NCBI RefSeq assembly: GCF_900105555.1
Contig: NZ_FNTZ01000001.1
Location: forward strand, 1,922,001 to 1,986,000
Length of the DNA stretch: 64,000 nucleotides
Origin: Pseudomonas coleopterorum
Lineage (GTDB): Bacteria > Pseudomonadota > Gammaproteobacteria > Pseudomonadales > Pseudomonadaceae
Reading direction: 5' to 3'
In this document: positions 18,353 through 27,101 of the stretch, in pieces
Position numbering within the stretch: the first letter of the stretch is position 1
Layout: every line of letters starts with the position of its first letter
Notes under the pieces: generated by a model
Database searches by the model: none
What the model saw: the letters and a program-made list of their open reading frames with translations, nothing else
What the model was told of the DNA's origin: nothing
Made by a program: the position numbers and the translations under genes

Positions 18353-19234
18353 TCAGTCGAGCAACTGGTCGCTGCGCACCAGGTTGCGTTCGGCTTGCAG
18401 GTGGGCTTCGGACAGGCGTCCGTAAAGCTGCTTGGTGCGCTGGGCACGACCGATGATTCCGGGCTTTTCGGAGTAGGCGAAGATGGCAGTATTGCGCTCG
18501 GTGGCGCCCTCGACCCGGGTTACCCGGTGCACTGAAAAGCGACCCTTGAAGATCTGCAAGTCGCCGGGGTTGAGTTCCAGTTCCTGCACGCGGCTGCGGT
18601 CGTCGCCGCGTACTACGTTGCCGACGGCGCCGAGGTTTTCCTGGGTGCGCGTGCGGATCATCGGCGCGTACTCGAACAGGCCGCCAGCCTCGGGCTTCTG
18701 GGTCATCATGCTGACGATGAATTCGTTGGTATCGAAGTGCCAGGGCTGCTCGGTGCCTTCGGGCATCACGTTGATCACCAGCCCAGCGAACGGGTCGGCG
18801 TATTCGAAAATCTCCGGCTCGTTGAGGCAGGCACCGATAAAGCGCTTCATCATCGGCGAAACGTACAGGCGATGAATGATTGCGTCCGGGGCAATCATGT
18901 CCCGCGTGACAAAACCGCTGGTGCGCTCCATGAATGTGCGGCGCGGGTCATCCTGGGGCAGGGCGGGGTCGTCTTCGGTGAAGTAGGCGTTGACCTTGCG
19001 CACCGAATAAAAGGTCTTGCCCGACAGCGCCTGACCCTCGGTACGCGCCTGTTCCAGCGCCTCGGGCCGCAGGAAATTCTTCAGCAGGCAGCAACCGTCC
19101 TCTGCCAGTTCGGCACGGGCGTGTTCGATCAGCGCCTGCAAGCGGACATGGCCCGAATCATGTATGGGGTACAACTCGGTATTAATAATGTCGCTGATAT
19201 CGCCCACTTCGGCGTCGGCAAGTTGAAGGCTCAT
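18353..19234 (-). CDS. Fe(II)/2-oxoglutarate-dependent oxygenase, BesD/HalD-like
   Basis: A 293-aa non-haem iron oxygenase that by eye belongs to the BesD/HalD family known for free amino-acid halogenases. The facial triad is His166-Phe-Asp168 (PWHFDTNEF) and His236 (FSVHRVTR), with Arg240 as probable 2-oxoglutarate carboxylate ligand. Halogenases of this family have Gly or Ala in place of the Asp so that chloride can bind iron; Asp168 predicts a hydroxylase or other oxidative reaction. It is the first gene of a minus-strand operon with the M24 protein, divergent from a LysR regulator. A free amino acid or derivative is a reasonable substrate guess, by family only. Confidence 0.82.
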   Translation of the reverse strand: MSLQLADAEVGDISDIINTELYPIHDSGHVRLQALIEHARAELAEDGCCLLKNFLRPEALEQARTEGQALSGKTFYSVRKVNAYFTEDDPALPQDDPRRTFMERTSGFVTRDMIAPDAIIHRLYVSPMMKRFIGACLNEPEIFEYADPFAGLVINVMPEGTEQPWHFDTNEFIVSMMTQKPEAGGLFEYAPMIRTRTQENLGAVGNVVRGDDRSRVQELELNPGDLQIFKGRFSVHRVTRVEGATERNTAIFAYSEKPGIIGRAQRTKQLYGRLSEAHLQAERNLVRSDQLLD

Positions 19235-19247
19235 GCAAGTCTCCTGA

Positions 19248-19286
19248 AACTATCAATTAACAGTGTTTGGCGTTGAATCGATAGTT
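19248..19286. promoter_or_regulatory. Inverted repeat in the oxygenase/LysR divergent promoter
   Basis: AACTATCAATT at 19248-19258 and AATCGATAGTT at 19276-19286 form an 11-bp inverted repeat with one mismatch and a 17-base centre. It lies in the 116-bp divergent gap. The location fits a binding site for the LysR protein encoded at 19351, which would control both its own gene and the oxygenase/M24 operon. Confidence 0.5.
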
Positions 19287-19350
19287 ACTTAAAGAGGTGC
19301 GAAGTGGAAATTACAAGTTGTGATCGAATCCATCGGCAGGGGCGATAGTT

Positions 19351-20265
19351 ATGTCAGGCGAACTGGATGGAAGCTTACTGAAGGTGTTTGTCGCGATTAT
19401 CGAGTGCCACGGATTTTCTGCGGCGGCCGAGCGCCTGCACAAAACCCAATCGACCATCAGCCAGAATTTGCAGCGCCTGGAAGAGATCGTCGGCGCGCCG
19501 TTGGTTCAGCGCACTAGTCGCTCGGTGAGCCTGACACCCGGCGGCGAGACATTTCTCATCTATGCGCGGCAGATTCTCAAGCTGCACGCCGATGCGATCA
19601 ATGCCGTGCAACTGACCGATGAGCAACCGCTCATTCGCGTCGGCATGCCCGAGGACTACGCTCAGTTTTGTCTGGCTGGACTGTTGCGCGACTTTCAGGC
19701 GCAGTTCCCGCAGATTCGGCCGGACATTTGTTGCGAGATGTCGACGGCGCTGGTCAGCCGATTGCAGCGCGGTGAACTGGACCTGGTACTGGGTGTGCAA
19801 CACGCCAATCTGCAATCGGGTGAATATCTGTGCGACGAGCCCCTGGTGTGGGTGGCGGCTGAGGGCTGGCGCGCAGGTCCGGATGCATCAGTGCCATTGG
19901 CCGTTTATGCCGAGGGCTGCGCCTTTCGAGCCAACGTCGTGCGGGCGCTGGCCGAGGCCGGGCGGGCGTGGCATGTGGTTTACACCAGCCAGAGCCCACG
20001 TGGTATTGGGATTGCCATCGAACAGGGCCAGTCGGTCGGTGTCACGGCGCGGCGTCTGGTGCCGGCGGGTTGGCAGGTGCTGGACGCGGCTCAGGGCTTT
20101 CCGCCGATTGAGCCGGCGCGGTTGATGTTCTGGCGTTCGACTCAGTGTGAGACGCGGGCGGTGGAGGCTCTGGTGGACATTCTTTCGAGCCGGTTGGGCC
20201 GTTCAGAGTGGTTGGCCGAGCGTCGGCTCACAGCGTTGACGGCGGGCCATCAGCCGCAGCAATAA
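19351..20265 (+). CDS. LysR-family transcriptional regulator of the oxygenase/M24 operon
   Basis: A 304-aa LysR protein. The HTH occupies about residues 8-65 (AAERLHKTQSTISQNLQRLE), followed by the effector-binding domain. It is divergent from the oxygenase gene with an inverted repeat between them, which makes it the likely regulator of that operon. Its last 63 bases (20203-20265) overlap the 3' end of the convergent MFS gene, and both reading frames appear intact there. Confidence 0.9.
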   Translation: MSGELDGSLLKVFVAIIECHGFSAAAERLHKTQSTISQNLQRLEEIVGAPLVQRTSRSVSLTPGGETFLIYARQILKLHADAINAVQLTDEQPLIRVGMPEDYAQFCLAGLLRDFQAQFPQIRPDICCEMSTALVSRLQRGELDLVLGVQHANLQSGEYLCDEPLVWVAAEGWRAGPDASVPLAVYAEGCAFRANVVRALAEAGRAWHVVYTSQSPRGIGIAIEQGQSVGVTARRLVPAGWQVLDAAQGFPPIEPARLMFWRSTQCETRAVEALVDILSSRLGRSEWLAERRLTALTAGHQPQQ

Positions 20266-21438
20266 CAGGCTGGCGGTGACCCAGCATACGATCCAGCCGT
20301 GCACCAGGCCAAACTGCCCGGTGGCCTGCAGCAGCCAGCCGCACAGCCAGTTCGCGGTGGCGCTGCCCAAGCCATAACCGACCATGCTCAGGCTCACCAC
20401 TTGCAGGCTTTGTACGGGGCTCAAGCGTGCGCTAAGGTAGGCGGCCATCAGGCCCCAGACCGGGAAATAGAACAGCGCGAACAGCCCGGCCGCCAGCCAG
20501 GTCAAGTTCAGGCTCGGTTGCCAGAGTAGTGCGAGCATTGCCAGGCCGAAGGCGCTGATGCTCAATGCCATCACCCTCAATGCCCCCCAGCGATCCGCCA
20601 ACGCGCCCAGCAACAAACCGCCAACGACCCCGCCGATTCCGATCAGTGTCCACAGTGACCCGGTGATCTGCGCGTTGGCGCCCAGCCGTTCGCTGGCAAA
20701 CGCCGAGAGGAAATTAAGGAAGGGACCGCTGATCCCGCCTATGAAAGCGCTGAGCAATAGTATGTGCGACGCCACCGGGTATTCCAGGCACAGGTTCACC
20801 CATCGTGTGAGTACCCGGCGTAGCGACGGCGCGCTGCTTTGCTTGATGTGTTGGCCTGTTGCCAACGGCGCCAAGGCCCAAAAGGTCAGCAGCGTGACAG
20901 CCAAGGTCAGCCCGGCGCACATCAGCCAGAAGTACCGCAACGAGATGCCCTGCAACAGGGCGATCAGCAGACCGTTAAGACAGATCGCGAACGCCGCCCC
21001 AGACGACGCCAGGCCCAGCACGCGGCTGCGATGAGAAGCGGGGATCACTTCGCCGACCAGTGCGGCGATGGCGTTCCAGTTCGACACGGCGCAGGCCGAG
21101 ACCAGTGCCAGGCATAGCGCGAACGGCAGCACCCACGGGGTGGCGACCGCCAAGGCAAGCAGCGCCGGGCTCAAGGCCATCGTCAGCTTTACCATGTTGC
21201 GCGGGCTGATCCACGCCGCGGCGATGCCGCTGACAATGGACGCCCCCATGTAGAACAGTTGCAGCAGCGCCGCGATGAACGCGGCCTGGCTGTAGCTCAG
21301 CCCGAACACCTGGCGGATCTGGGGTAATAAGGCCGAATAAAGGAAGATACTGAAGCCGTGGGTGGTGGCGTTACACGCGGTAAAGATAAGCGCCAATAAA
21401 ACAATACTTCTTGTGGGTGAGTGTGTGTTGTTTGGCAT
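20203..21438 (-). CDS. MFS transporter
   Basis: A 411-aa 12-TM major facilitator (CynX/YbfB- or oxalate/formate-antiporter-like in general look). TM1-2 are IVLLALIFTACNATTHGFSI and the following region; a motif-A-like loop ALADRWGALRVM follows TM8. It converges on and overlaps the LysR gene by 63 bases. Context suggests it imports or exports a substrate or product of the oxygenase/M24 pathway. No substrate-specific motif is recognised. Confidence 0.87.
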   Translation of the reverse strand: MPNNTHSPTRSIVLLALIFTACNATTHGFSIFLYSALLPQIRQVFGLSYSQAAFIAALLQLFYMGASIVSGIAAAWISPRNMVKLTMALSPALLALAVATPWVLPFALCLALVSACAVSNWNAIAALVGEVIPASHRSRVLGLASSGAAFAICLNGLLIALLQGISLRYFWLMCAGLTLAVTLLTFWALAPLATGQHIKQSSAPSLRRVLTRWVNLCLEYPVASHILLLSAFIGGISGPFLNFLSAFASERLGANAQITGSLWTLIGIGGVVGGLLLGALADRWGALRVMALSISAFGLAMLALLWQPSLNLTWLAAGLFALFYFPVWGLMAAYLSARLSPVQSLQVVSLSMVGYGLGSATANWLCGWLLQATGQFGLVHGWIVCWVTASLLLLRLMARRQRCEPTLGQPL

Positions 21439-21920
21439 GGGGTTGGCTCGGTCAGTTTAATTGCTATGAAATGGGGCGTAGGTGCAAGAGCTGCCCTATG
21501 TGAGTGCGTTAACTTAGGCGGGTATCTAATTGAGTAAGACTAGCGCCTATATAAATAAAACAGCCAGTGCTTAATAGTCGTGAGTGTGCTGTGGAATACT
21601 CATGCTATTTATACGTCAGCGACAGTGGCGGGGCTGAAAGCGACGTCATTGAGTATTGCCAATTACTTGTGGCGAGGGAGCTCTCTCCCGTTCGGCTGCG
21701 AAGCAGCCGCCATCCAGTCGATGGTGGTATGTCTGGTTCACTGAAGTCGCAGGTTTTGGGGCCGCTTCGCAGCCCAGCGGGAGCGAGCTCCCTCGCCACA
21801 GGCGATTGATGCCCGACCAGAGCGATTGTCCTGCACAAAACAAAAATGCATGTTACTCAGGAAATTTTCCGCAAGCCGTGGGATGCTTGTGGCTCGTTAG
21901 CCCCAGCGCGAGTACTGTTC
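21439..21920. other. Intergenic region holding a REPIN
   Basis: About 480 bases between the divergent MFS and LysR genes. The first ~200 bases are AT-rich and likely carry promoters; 21668-21800 is a REP doublet (separate entry). Small open frames on both strands across the REPIN mirror each other because of its symmetry and are not genes. Confidence 0.6.
21668..21800. repeat. REPIN (inverted pair of REP sequences)
   Basis: TGTGGCGAGGGAGCT at 21668-21682 is exactly complementary to AGCTCCCTCGCCACA at 21786-21800. Each arm continues into the P. fluorescens-type REP sequence (GGCTGCGAAGCAGCC on one side, GGGCCGCTTCGCAGCCC-like on the other). Such doublets are non-autonomous elements mobilised by RAYT transposases encoded elsewhere in Pseudomonas genomes. 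Confidence 0.85.
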
Positions 21921-22853
21921 ATGAAACGCAAAATGCCCGCGCTCAATGCGCTCAAGGCCTTCGAAGTGGCCGGTAGTACCGGCAGTTTTACCCGGGCGGC
22001 AGAGCTGCTCAACGTCACGCAAAGTGCCGTCAGCCGCCAGGTGCGCCAGCTCGAAGAACAGCTCGGCGAGAATCTGCTGGAGCGCCGGCATCACCACCTT
22101 GAACTGACCAGCGCCGGCCGGGTGTTGCTGCGGGCGTTGCATCAATCCTTCGACAAAATCGAGCTGACGGTGCGTAGCATCCAGCAGAAATCCCACGCCA
22201 ATCGCCTGCACATCAACGCACCGCCAACCTTCACCAGCCGCTGGTTGATGCCGCGCCTAGGACGGCTGCGTGAGAAGCACCCCGAATTGGAGCTGAGCAT
22301 CACCACGCGTTTGCAGGACAGCCTGGCGGAAACCAGCACCCTGGACTGCGCGATCCGCTTTGGTGATGGCGAATGGGATGGGCTGGATAGCTCGCTGCTG
22401 CTCCAGGAACGGCACATTGCGGTGTGCGCGTCGTCCTTGTATACGCGGGAGGCGAGCGAGGGCGGAATCGACCTCAATCGCCTGACCTTGCTGCATGTGT
22501 TGGCCAGGGAAGATCAGCGTTACCTAACATGGAAACACTGGCTCGACGCAGCGAAAATCAGCGGCGTGGATACCCAGGGAGGCTATGAATTCGACCTGCT
22601 GGACCTGGCGATTCGTGCGGCCACTGACGGCTTGGGCATCACCATTGCCGACTGGCACATGGTTGCCCCGGAGCTGGCCAGCGGGCAGTTGACCCAGGTA
22701 CTGAACGTGCATGTGGAAGGGCATCAATCCTACTGGTTGGTGACTCGGCCGGAGCAGACGTTGATGCCGCAATTGCAGGTGTTCAGCCAGTGGTTGCAGG
22801 AGGAAATCTGGTTGGCGCAGAGGCAGCTCGAACCCTCCACCGCCGCCAGCTGA
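21921..22853 (+). CDS. LysR-family transcriptional regulator, GcvA-like
   Basis: A 310-aa LysR protein with HTH region AAELLNVTQSAVSRQVRQLE and a C-terminal effector domain. The open frame begins at 21846, but the ATG at 21921 (MKRKMPALNALKAFEVAGS) gives the normal GcvA-type N-terminus; ATG 21933 is a further option. It precedes the AldA-like/MFS/dehydratase/GMC gene set on the same strand and is the obvious candidate regulator. A small inverted repeat CGGGAAA/TTTCCCG at 22867-22888 follows its stop. Confidence 0.9.
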   Translation: MKRKMPALNALKAFEVAGSTGSFTRAAELLNVTQSAVSRQVRQLEEQLGENLLERRHHHLELTSAGRVLLRALHQSFDKIELTVRSIQQKSHANRLHINAPPTFTSRWLMPRLGRLREKHPELELSITTRLQDSLAETSTLDCAIRFGDGEWDGLDSSLLLQERHIAVCASSLYTREASEGGIDLNRLTLLHVLAREDQRYLTWKHWLDAAKISGVDTQGGYEFDLLDLAIRAATDGLGITIADWHMVAPELASGQLTQVLNVHVEGHQSYWLVTRPEQTLMPQLQVFSQWLQEEIWLAQRQLEPSTAAS

Positions 22854-22866
22854 CCCCTAACCCTCA

Positions 22867-22888
22867 CGGGAAATTTGATTCTTTCCCG
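22867..22888. promoter_or_regulatory. Inverted repeat upstream of the AldA-like gene
   Basis: CGGGAAA and TTTCCCG separated by eight bases, about 100 bases before the dehydrogenase start. It may be an operator or a weak hairpin after the LysR gene; there is no T-run. Confidence 0.3.
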
Positions 22889-22990
22889 CGTAACCTGCAT
22901 TTTTTGAATGTTACGCCGCTCTATAAATCGTTTGTTCAACCCCCTCAGGATGCCAAGACTGCGGGGACTGGATAAAAACAACGATGGGCG

Positions 22991-24421
22991 ATGCACATGC
23001 GACTTGAGCGAAACTTTGTAAACGGTCACTTCATTGAGCCTGCCAGCGATGCGCTGATTGCAGTCTATAACCCAGCGAGCGAAGCCTTGGTCGGTCAGGT
23101 TTCTGCCGCCACCGGTACCGAAGCTACGGCAGCTGTCGAGGCTGCCGCCGTGGCCCAGAAACGCTGGGGCAAGCTCACCAGCATCGAACGCGCCGAGCAT
23201 CTGCGTTCATTCGCCGACGCCTTGGAAGCGTGCGCCGAGAGCATTGGTGCCGCACTGGCCGCCGAGTCCGGCAAAAGTGTCAGCGACGCCAGCAACGAAG
23301 CCCGTTATGCCGCCCAAATCACCCGTTACCATGCCGAGTGGGCGCGACGCATCGAAGGCGAAATCATTCCCAGCGACACACCGAACGAGAACCTTTTCCT
23401 GCACCGCGAGCCGATTGGTGTGGTCGCCTGCCTGATTCCGTTCAACTATCCGGTCTACACCTTGTTGCGCAAAATCGCCCCAGCACTGATTGCCGGCAAC
23501 ACCGTGGTGGTGCGCCCGAGCAATAACACCCCGATCTCGGCGTTTGAAATCGCCAAGGCGGCGCAGCAATCCGGTCTACCCGCCGGCGTGATCAATATCC
23601 TGACCATGGACCATGCCACCGCCGCAACCGTATGTACCCACAAGGTCGTCGGTTTGATCACCTTGACCGGCAGCGTCAACGCCGGGCGTATCGTGCTCGA
23701 TTATTGCAAAGCCAATATCGCCAAGCCTTCCCTGGAGCTGGGTGGTAAAACACCAGCGATCATCGAAGCCGACGCCGACCTTGAAGCCGCCGCCAGCGCA
23801 ATCGTCGCGTCCAAGACTACCCACTGTGGCCAGTTGTGCACGGCGGTGGAGCGCGTCTATGTGCAGGAACGTGTCTACGAACACTTCCTTGCGTTACTTA
23901 AAAGCAAAATCAGCATGGTGAAGTTTGGCGACCGTGCCATCGACGCCAGCCTGATGGGGCCGCTGGTCAACGCAAGCTCGCAGCAAAACATCCATGCCAT
24001 GGTCGAGCGCGCTGTCGCCGATGGGGCCGTACTGGAAACCGGCGGTTTCATTCCAGAGGGCAACGGCCATTTTTACCCGCCGACGCTGTTGAGCAACTGT
24101 CGCCAGGACATGGAAATTATCCAGGAAGAAATCTTCGGCCCGGTTCTGCCCGTGCTCAAGTACCGCGACATCGACGAAGCGCTGGCCATGGCCAACGACC
24201 ATCAGTTCGGCCTGTCGTCGGTACTGTACACCGAGAACTACCGGACCACCCTGAAAGTCGCCAATGCTATCGAAGCCGGCGAGTTGTACATCAACCGGAC
24301 CCCGGCCGACCCCTACCAGGGTTTCCACGCCGGATGGAAACGTTCCGGCCTGGGCGGTGATGACGGCAAGCACGGCATGCTCGAATTTACCCAGACCCGA
24401 CTTGTGGTGATGAAGTACTAA
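22991..24421 (+). CDS. Aldehyde dehydrogenase, lactaldehyde/glycolaldehyde dehydrogenase (AldA)-like
   Basis: A 476-aa ALDH. Catalytic Cys283 (HCGQLCTAVERVYV) and Glu249 (LELGGK) are 34 residues apart. The C-terminal segment YQGFHAGWKRSGLGG followed by DGKHG is characteristic of the E. coli AldA type, which oxidises L-lactaldehyde and glycolaldehyde. Start ATG 22991 or the in-frame ATG at 22997; no strong ribosome-binding site separates them. First enzyme gene of an operon-like set ending with the GMC oxidoreductase, so it probably oxidises the aldehyde made by that enzyme. Confidence 0.9.
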   Translation: MHMRLERNFVNGHFIEPASDALIAVYNPASEALVGQVSAATGTEATAAVEAAAVAQKRWGKLTSIERAEHLRSFADALEACAESIGAALAAESGKSVSDASNEARYAAQITRYHAEWARRIEGEIIPSDTPNENLFLHREPIGVVACLIPFNYPVYTLLRKIAPALIAGNTVVVRPSNNTPISAFEIAKAAQQSGLPAGVINILTMDHATAATVCTHKVVGLITLTGSVNAGRIVLDYCKANIAKPSLELGGKTPAIIEADADLEAAASAIVASKTTHCGQLCTAVERVYVQERVYEHFLALLKSKISMVKFGDRAIDASLMGPLVNASSQQNIHAMVERAVADGAVLETGGFIPEGNGHFYPPTLLSNCRQDMEIIQEEIFGPVLPVLKYRDIDEALAMANDHQFGLSSVLYTENYRTTLKVANAIEAGELYINRTPADPYQGFHAGWKRSGLGGDDGKHGMLEFTQTRLVVMKY

Positions 24422-24503
24422 TCCACCCAGACACGCCTCTCGCCATACCTATAAAAACAATTATTGGGGCGCCTGGACTACCGGGCTGCCCGAGGTCTCA
24501 CAG

Positions 24504-25823
24504 ATGTCCAAGTCTGCAACCACTGTTGCCGCTGTTCAGGGTCCGAGCACGGATGCAAAAAGCCATAGTGACACGGGAAGTCGCTACGTCCAGTTGATGC
24601 TGCTGGTACTGGCCGCCGGGGCTATCTACCCGATCCTGTACCTGCGCCAGGTCTACCAGACCACCATGCTCGAAGTGTTCCAGATCAACCATAGCCAGCT
24701 CGGTTATCTGTACTCGATGCTTGGCACGATTTTCTTGCTTAGCTACTTACCGAGTGGGTGGCTCGCGGACCGGATTGCGCCACGTTTCCTGATCTTCTTT
24801 TCACTGGTGGCCACCGGAGTATTGGGGCTTTGGTACTCCACGGCACCATCGATGAGCAGTTTGATGATCATCTTCGGTTGCTGGGGTTTGACCACCGGCC
24901 TGACGTTCTGGGCCTCGGTGCTCAAGCGGGTGAAGATGATTGCACATCACACTGAACAGGGGCGGTTTTTCGGCATTCTCGACGGCGGTCGCGGCCTGGT
25001 CGAAGCTTTGCTCGCGACTGTCGCCCTAGGGCTGTTCGCGTTCGCCACTGAAACGCGTGGCGAGTCCGCCGCAGAAGGTTTCAAACACGTGGTTTACCTG
25101 TACGCCTTCACCTGTATCGCGATCGGCTGTGTGCTGGTGCTGATCGAGGACCCGAAGTCGATGCAAGACACCGCGCCAGTGGAGAAGGGCAAGTACAACC
25201 TCCTTAGCGATCTGACCATGCTGGTGAAAATCCCGGAGCTGTGGTTGGTGACGACCATCGTGTTCTGCGGTTATCACATCTTCTGGGCCACCTACAGCTT
25301 TTCCGATTATTTGCAGGGCGGCGGCATGACGGCGGTCATGGCCGGCACCATCACCACCATCAAATTGTGGATGCGCCCGATTGGCGGTATCGGCGGTGGC
25401 TGGCTCGGTGACAGGTTCTCGAACATTTCGGTGCTGATCGTGGCGCTGTTTCTCGCGACGTTGGCGATGCTCGGCTTGATCGTGTTCCCGGCGCTCAACA
25501 GCATGGGTCTGCTGATAGGTACGGTGATTTTCATTGGTCTGATGACTTATGCGATTCGCGGTTTGTACTGGGCCATCCTCGACACCTGCAACATTCCGCT
25601 GCGCATCACTGGCCTGGCCATCGGCATTGTCTCGGTGGTGGGTTACCTGCCGGACGCCTTCATTCCCTTGATCAACGGCTACCTTACCGAGCACTTCCCC
25701 GGCGCCGTTGGTTACAAGCTGTATTTCGGCTACATCGCCTCCGTCGGCCTGATCGGGACCCTCGCGGCCCTGACCTTGCGCGCGCGTATCAATCGTCAAT
25801 CTTTAGATGAAACAGGTGCCTGA
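24504..25823 (+). CDS. MFS transporter (UhpC/YihN-like)
   Basis: A 439-aa 12-TM facilitator with a hydrophilic ~27-residue N-terminus. Motif A appears as PSGWLADRIAPRFL after TM2 and again as GGGWLGDRFSNISVL after TM8. The general pattern resembles sugar-phosphate/organic-anion type MFS members. It is placed between the AldA-like dehydrogenase and the acid-sugar-type dehydratase, so a sugar acid or polyol is a reasonable substrate guess. ATG at 24504, 82 bases after the ALDH stop. Confidence 0.88.
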   Translation: MSKSATTVAAVQGPSTDAKSHSDTGSRYVQLMLLVLAAGAIYPILYLRQVYQTTMLEVFQINHSQLGYLYSMLGTIFLLSYLPSGWLADRIAPRFLIFFSLVATGVLGLWYSTAPSMSSLMIIFGCWGLTTGLTFWASVLKRVKMIAHHTEQGRFFGILDGGRGLVEALLATVALGLFAFATETRGESAAEGFKHVVYLYAFTCIAIGCVLVLIEDPKSMQDTAPVEKGKYNLLSDLTMLVKIPELWLVTTIVFCGYHIFWATYSFSDYLQGGGMTAVMAGTITTIKLWMRPIGGIGGGWLGDRFSNISVLIVALFLATLAMLGLIVFPALNSMGLLIGTVIFIGLMTYAIRGLYWAILDTCNIPLRITGLAIGIVSVVGYLPDAFIPLINGYLTEHFPGAVGYKLYFGYIASVGLIGTLAALTLRARINRQSLDETGA

Positions 25824-25824
25824 G

Positions 25825-27042
25825 ATGAAAATCGTCGCTCTTGAAACCCACATTGTTGCCGTCCCGCCACCGCACATCGGCGGCATGTACTGGCTGTTCG
25901 TCAAGCTCAAGACCGATTGCGGCATTGAAGGTGTCGGCGAAATCTACGCCGCCACCTTCGGCCCTAAAGCCATGCTGCCGATCATCGAAGACGTGTTTGA
26001 ACGCTACTTGCTCAACCACGACCCGCACCACATCGAACGCTTTTTTCGCCAGGCCTATTCGAGCGGTTTCACCCAGCGCCCGGACCTGACCATGATGGGT
26101 GTGGTCAGCGGCCTGGAGATGGCCTGCTGGGACATCATCGGCAAAGCGGCGAACAAACCGGTCTACGAATTGCTCGGTGGCAAGGTCAACGAGCGCCTGC
26201 GTTCCTACACCTATTTGTACCCGGTCAACAGCCTGGGCGAGTACGACTATGACGATCCGGACCTGGCCGCCGAATGCGCTTTAGAGAACATGAGCAAAGG
26301 CTTCACTGCCGTGAAGTTCGATCCCGCCGGCCCCTATACCGCCTATTCCGGGCACCAGATTTCACTGGAGGTGCTGGAGCGCTGCGAAACCTTCTGCCGC
26401 AAGATCCGCGAAGCGGTGGGCGACAAGTGCGACCTGTTGTTCGGCACCCACGGGCAAATGGTCCCGTCCTCAGCGATTCGCCTTGCCAAGCGTTTGGAGA
26501 AGTACGACCCGTTGTGGTTTGAAGAACCGGTGCCGCCGGGGCAGGAGGAGGCGATGGCGCAAGTCGCGGCCAAGACCACCATTCCGATTGCTACGGGCGA
26601 GCGGCTGACCACCAAGTACGAATTCTTCAAGCTGTTGCAGGCCGGCGGAGCGTCGATTCTACAAATGAACGTCGCCCGCTGCGGCGGGCTATTGGAGGCA
26701 AAAAAGATCGCGAGCATGGCCGAGGCCTATTACGCGCAGATCGCACCGCATCTTTATAACGGGCCGATTGGCGCGGCAGCGAGTTTCCAGTTGGCAACCT
26801 GCACCCCGAATTTCCTCATCCAGGAAAGCATCATGACCTGGGGCGGTTTCCACGCCGAAGTCCTGACCAAGCCGCTGCAATGGGAGGACGGCTACATCGT
26901 ACCTTCCACCGAGCCGGGCCTTGGGGTGGAGCTGAACATGGACGTGGTGCGCAGGCATTCGCCCTATACCGGTGAGCGTTTGCACCTGCAAATGGCGCCG
27001 GCCCCGGCAGACGTCAAAGACACATCGCCGGCCAGAGGCTGA
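25825..27042 (+). CDS. Mandelate racemase/muconate lactonizing enzyme family, sugar-acid dehydratase-like
   Basis: A 405-aa enolase-superfamily enzyme. The catalytic region VKFDPAG gives Lys164 and Asp166. The Mg-binding acids lie in DLLFGTHGQ, WFEEPVPP and ATGERL, and the barrel-end His is in IAPHLYNGP. The His in GTHGQ and the APHLYNGP motif favour the galactonate dehydratase-like subgroup, which converts an aldonic acid to a 2-keto-3-deoxy acid. ATG 25807 overlaps the MFS stop; I prefer ATG 25825, with AGG at 25814 as ribosome-binding core. No matching keto-deoxy-acid aldolase or kinase is in the window. Confidence 0.9.
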   Translation: MKIVALETHIVAVPPPHIGGMYWLFVKLKTDCGIEGVGEIYAATFGPKAMLPIIEDVFERYLLNHDPHHIERFFRQAYSSGFTQRPDLTMMGVVSGLEMACWDIIGKAANKPVYELLGGKVNERLRSYTYLYPVNSLGEYDYDDPDLAAECALENMSKGFTAVKFDPAGPYTAYSGHQISLEVLERCETFCRKIREAVGDKCDLLFGTHGQMVPSSAIRLAKRLEKYDPLWFEEPVPPGQEEAMAQVAAKTTIPIATGERLTTKYEFFKLLQAGGASILQMNVARCGGLLEAKKIASMAEAYYAQIAPHLYNGPIGAAASFQLATCTPNFLIQESIMTWGGFHAEVLTKPLQWEDGYIVPSTEPGLGVELNMDVVRRHSPYTGERLHLQMAPAPADVKDTSPARG

Positions 27043-27101
27043 CGAAAGTGGTTCCGCGCCCTTGTGGGAGCGCCTGACGGTTTATTTGGACAACGACTTA
27101 C

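Noticed and set aside
18353..19234. Calling the oxygenase an amino-acid halogenase
   Set aside because: The iron-ligand motif is HFD, with Asp168 present; halogenases of the family lack this carboxylate.
21567..21976. Small genes on both strands in the MFS/LysR gap
   Set aside because: The predicted peptides on the two strands mirror one another because the region is a REPIN inverted repeat.
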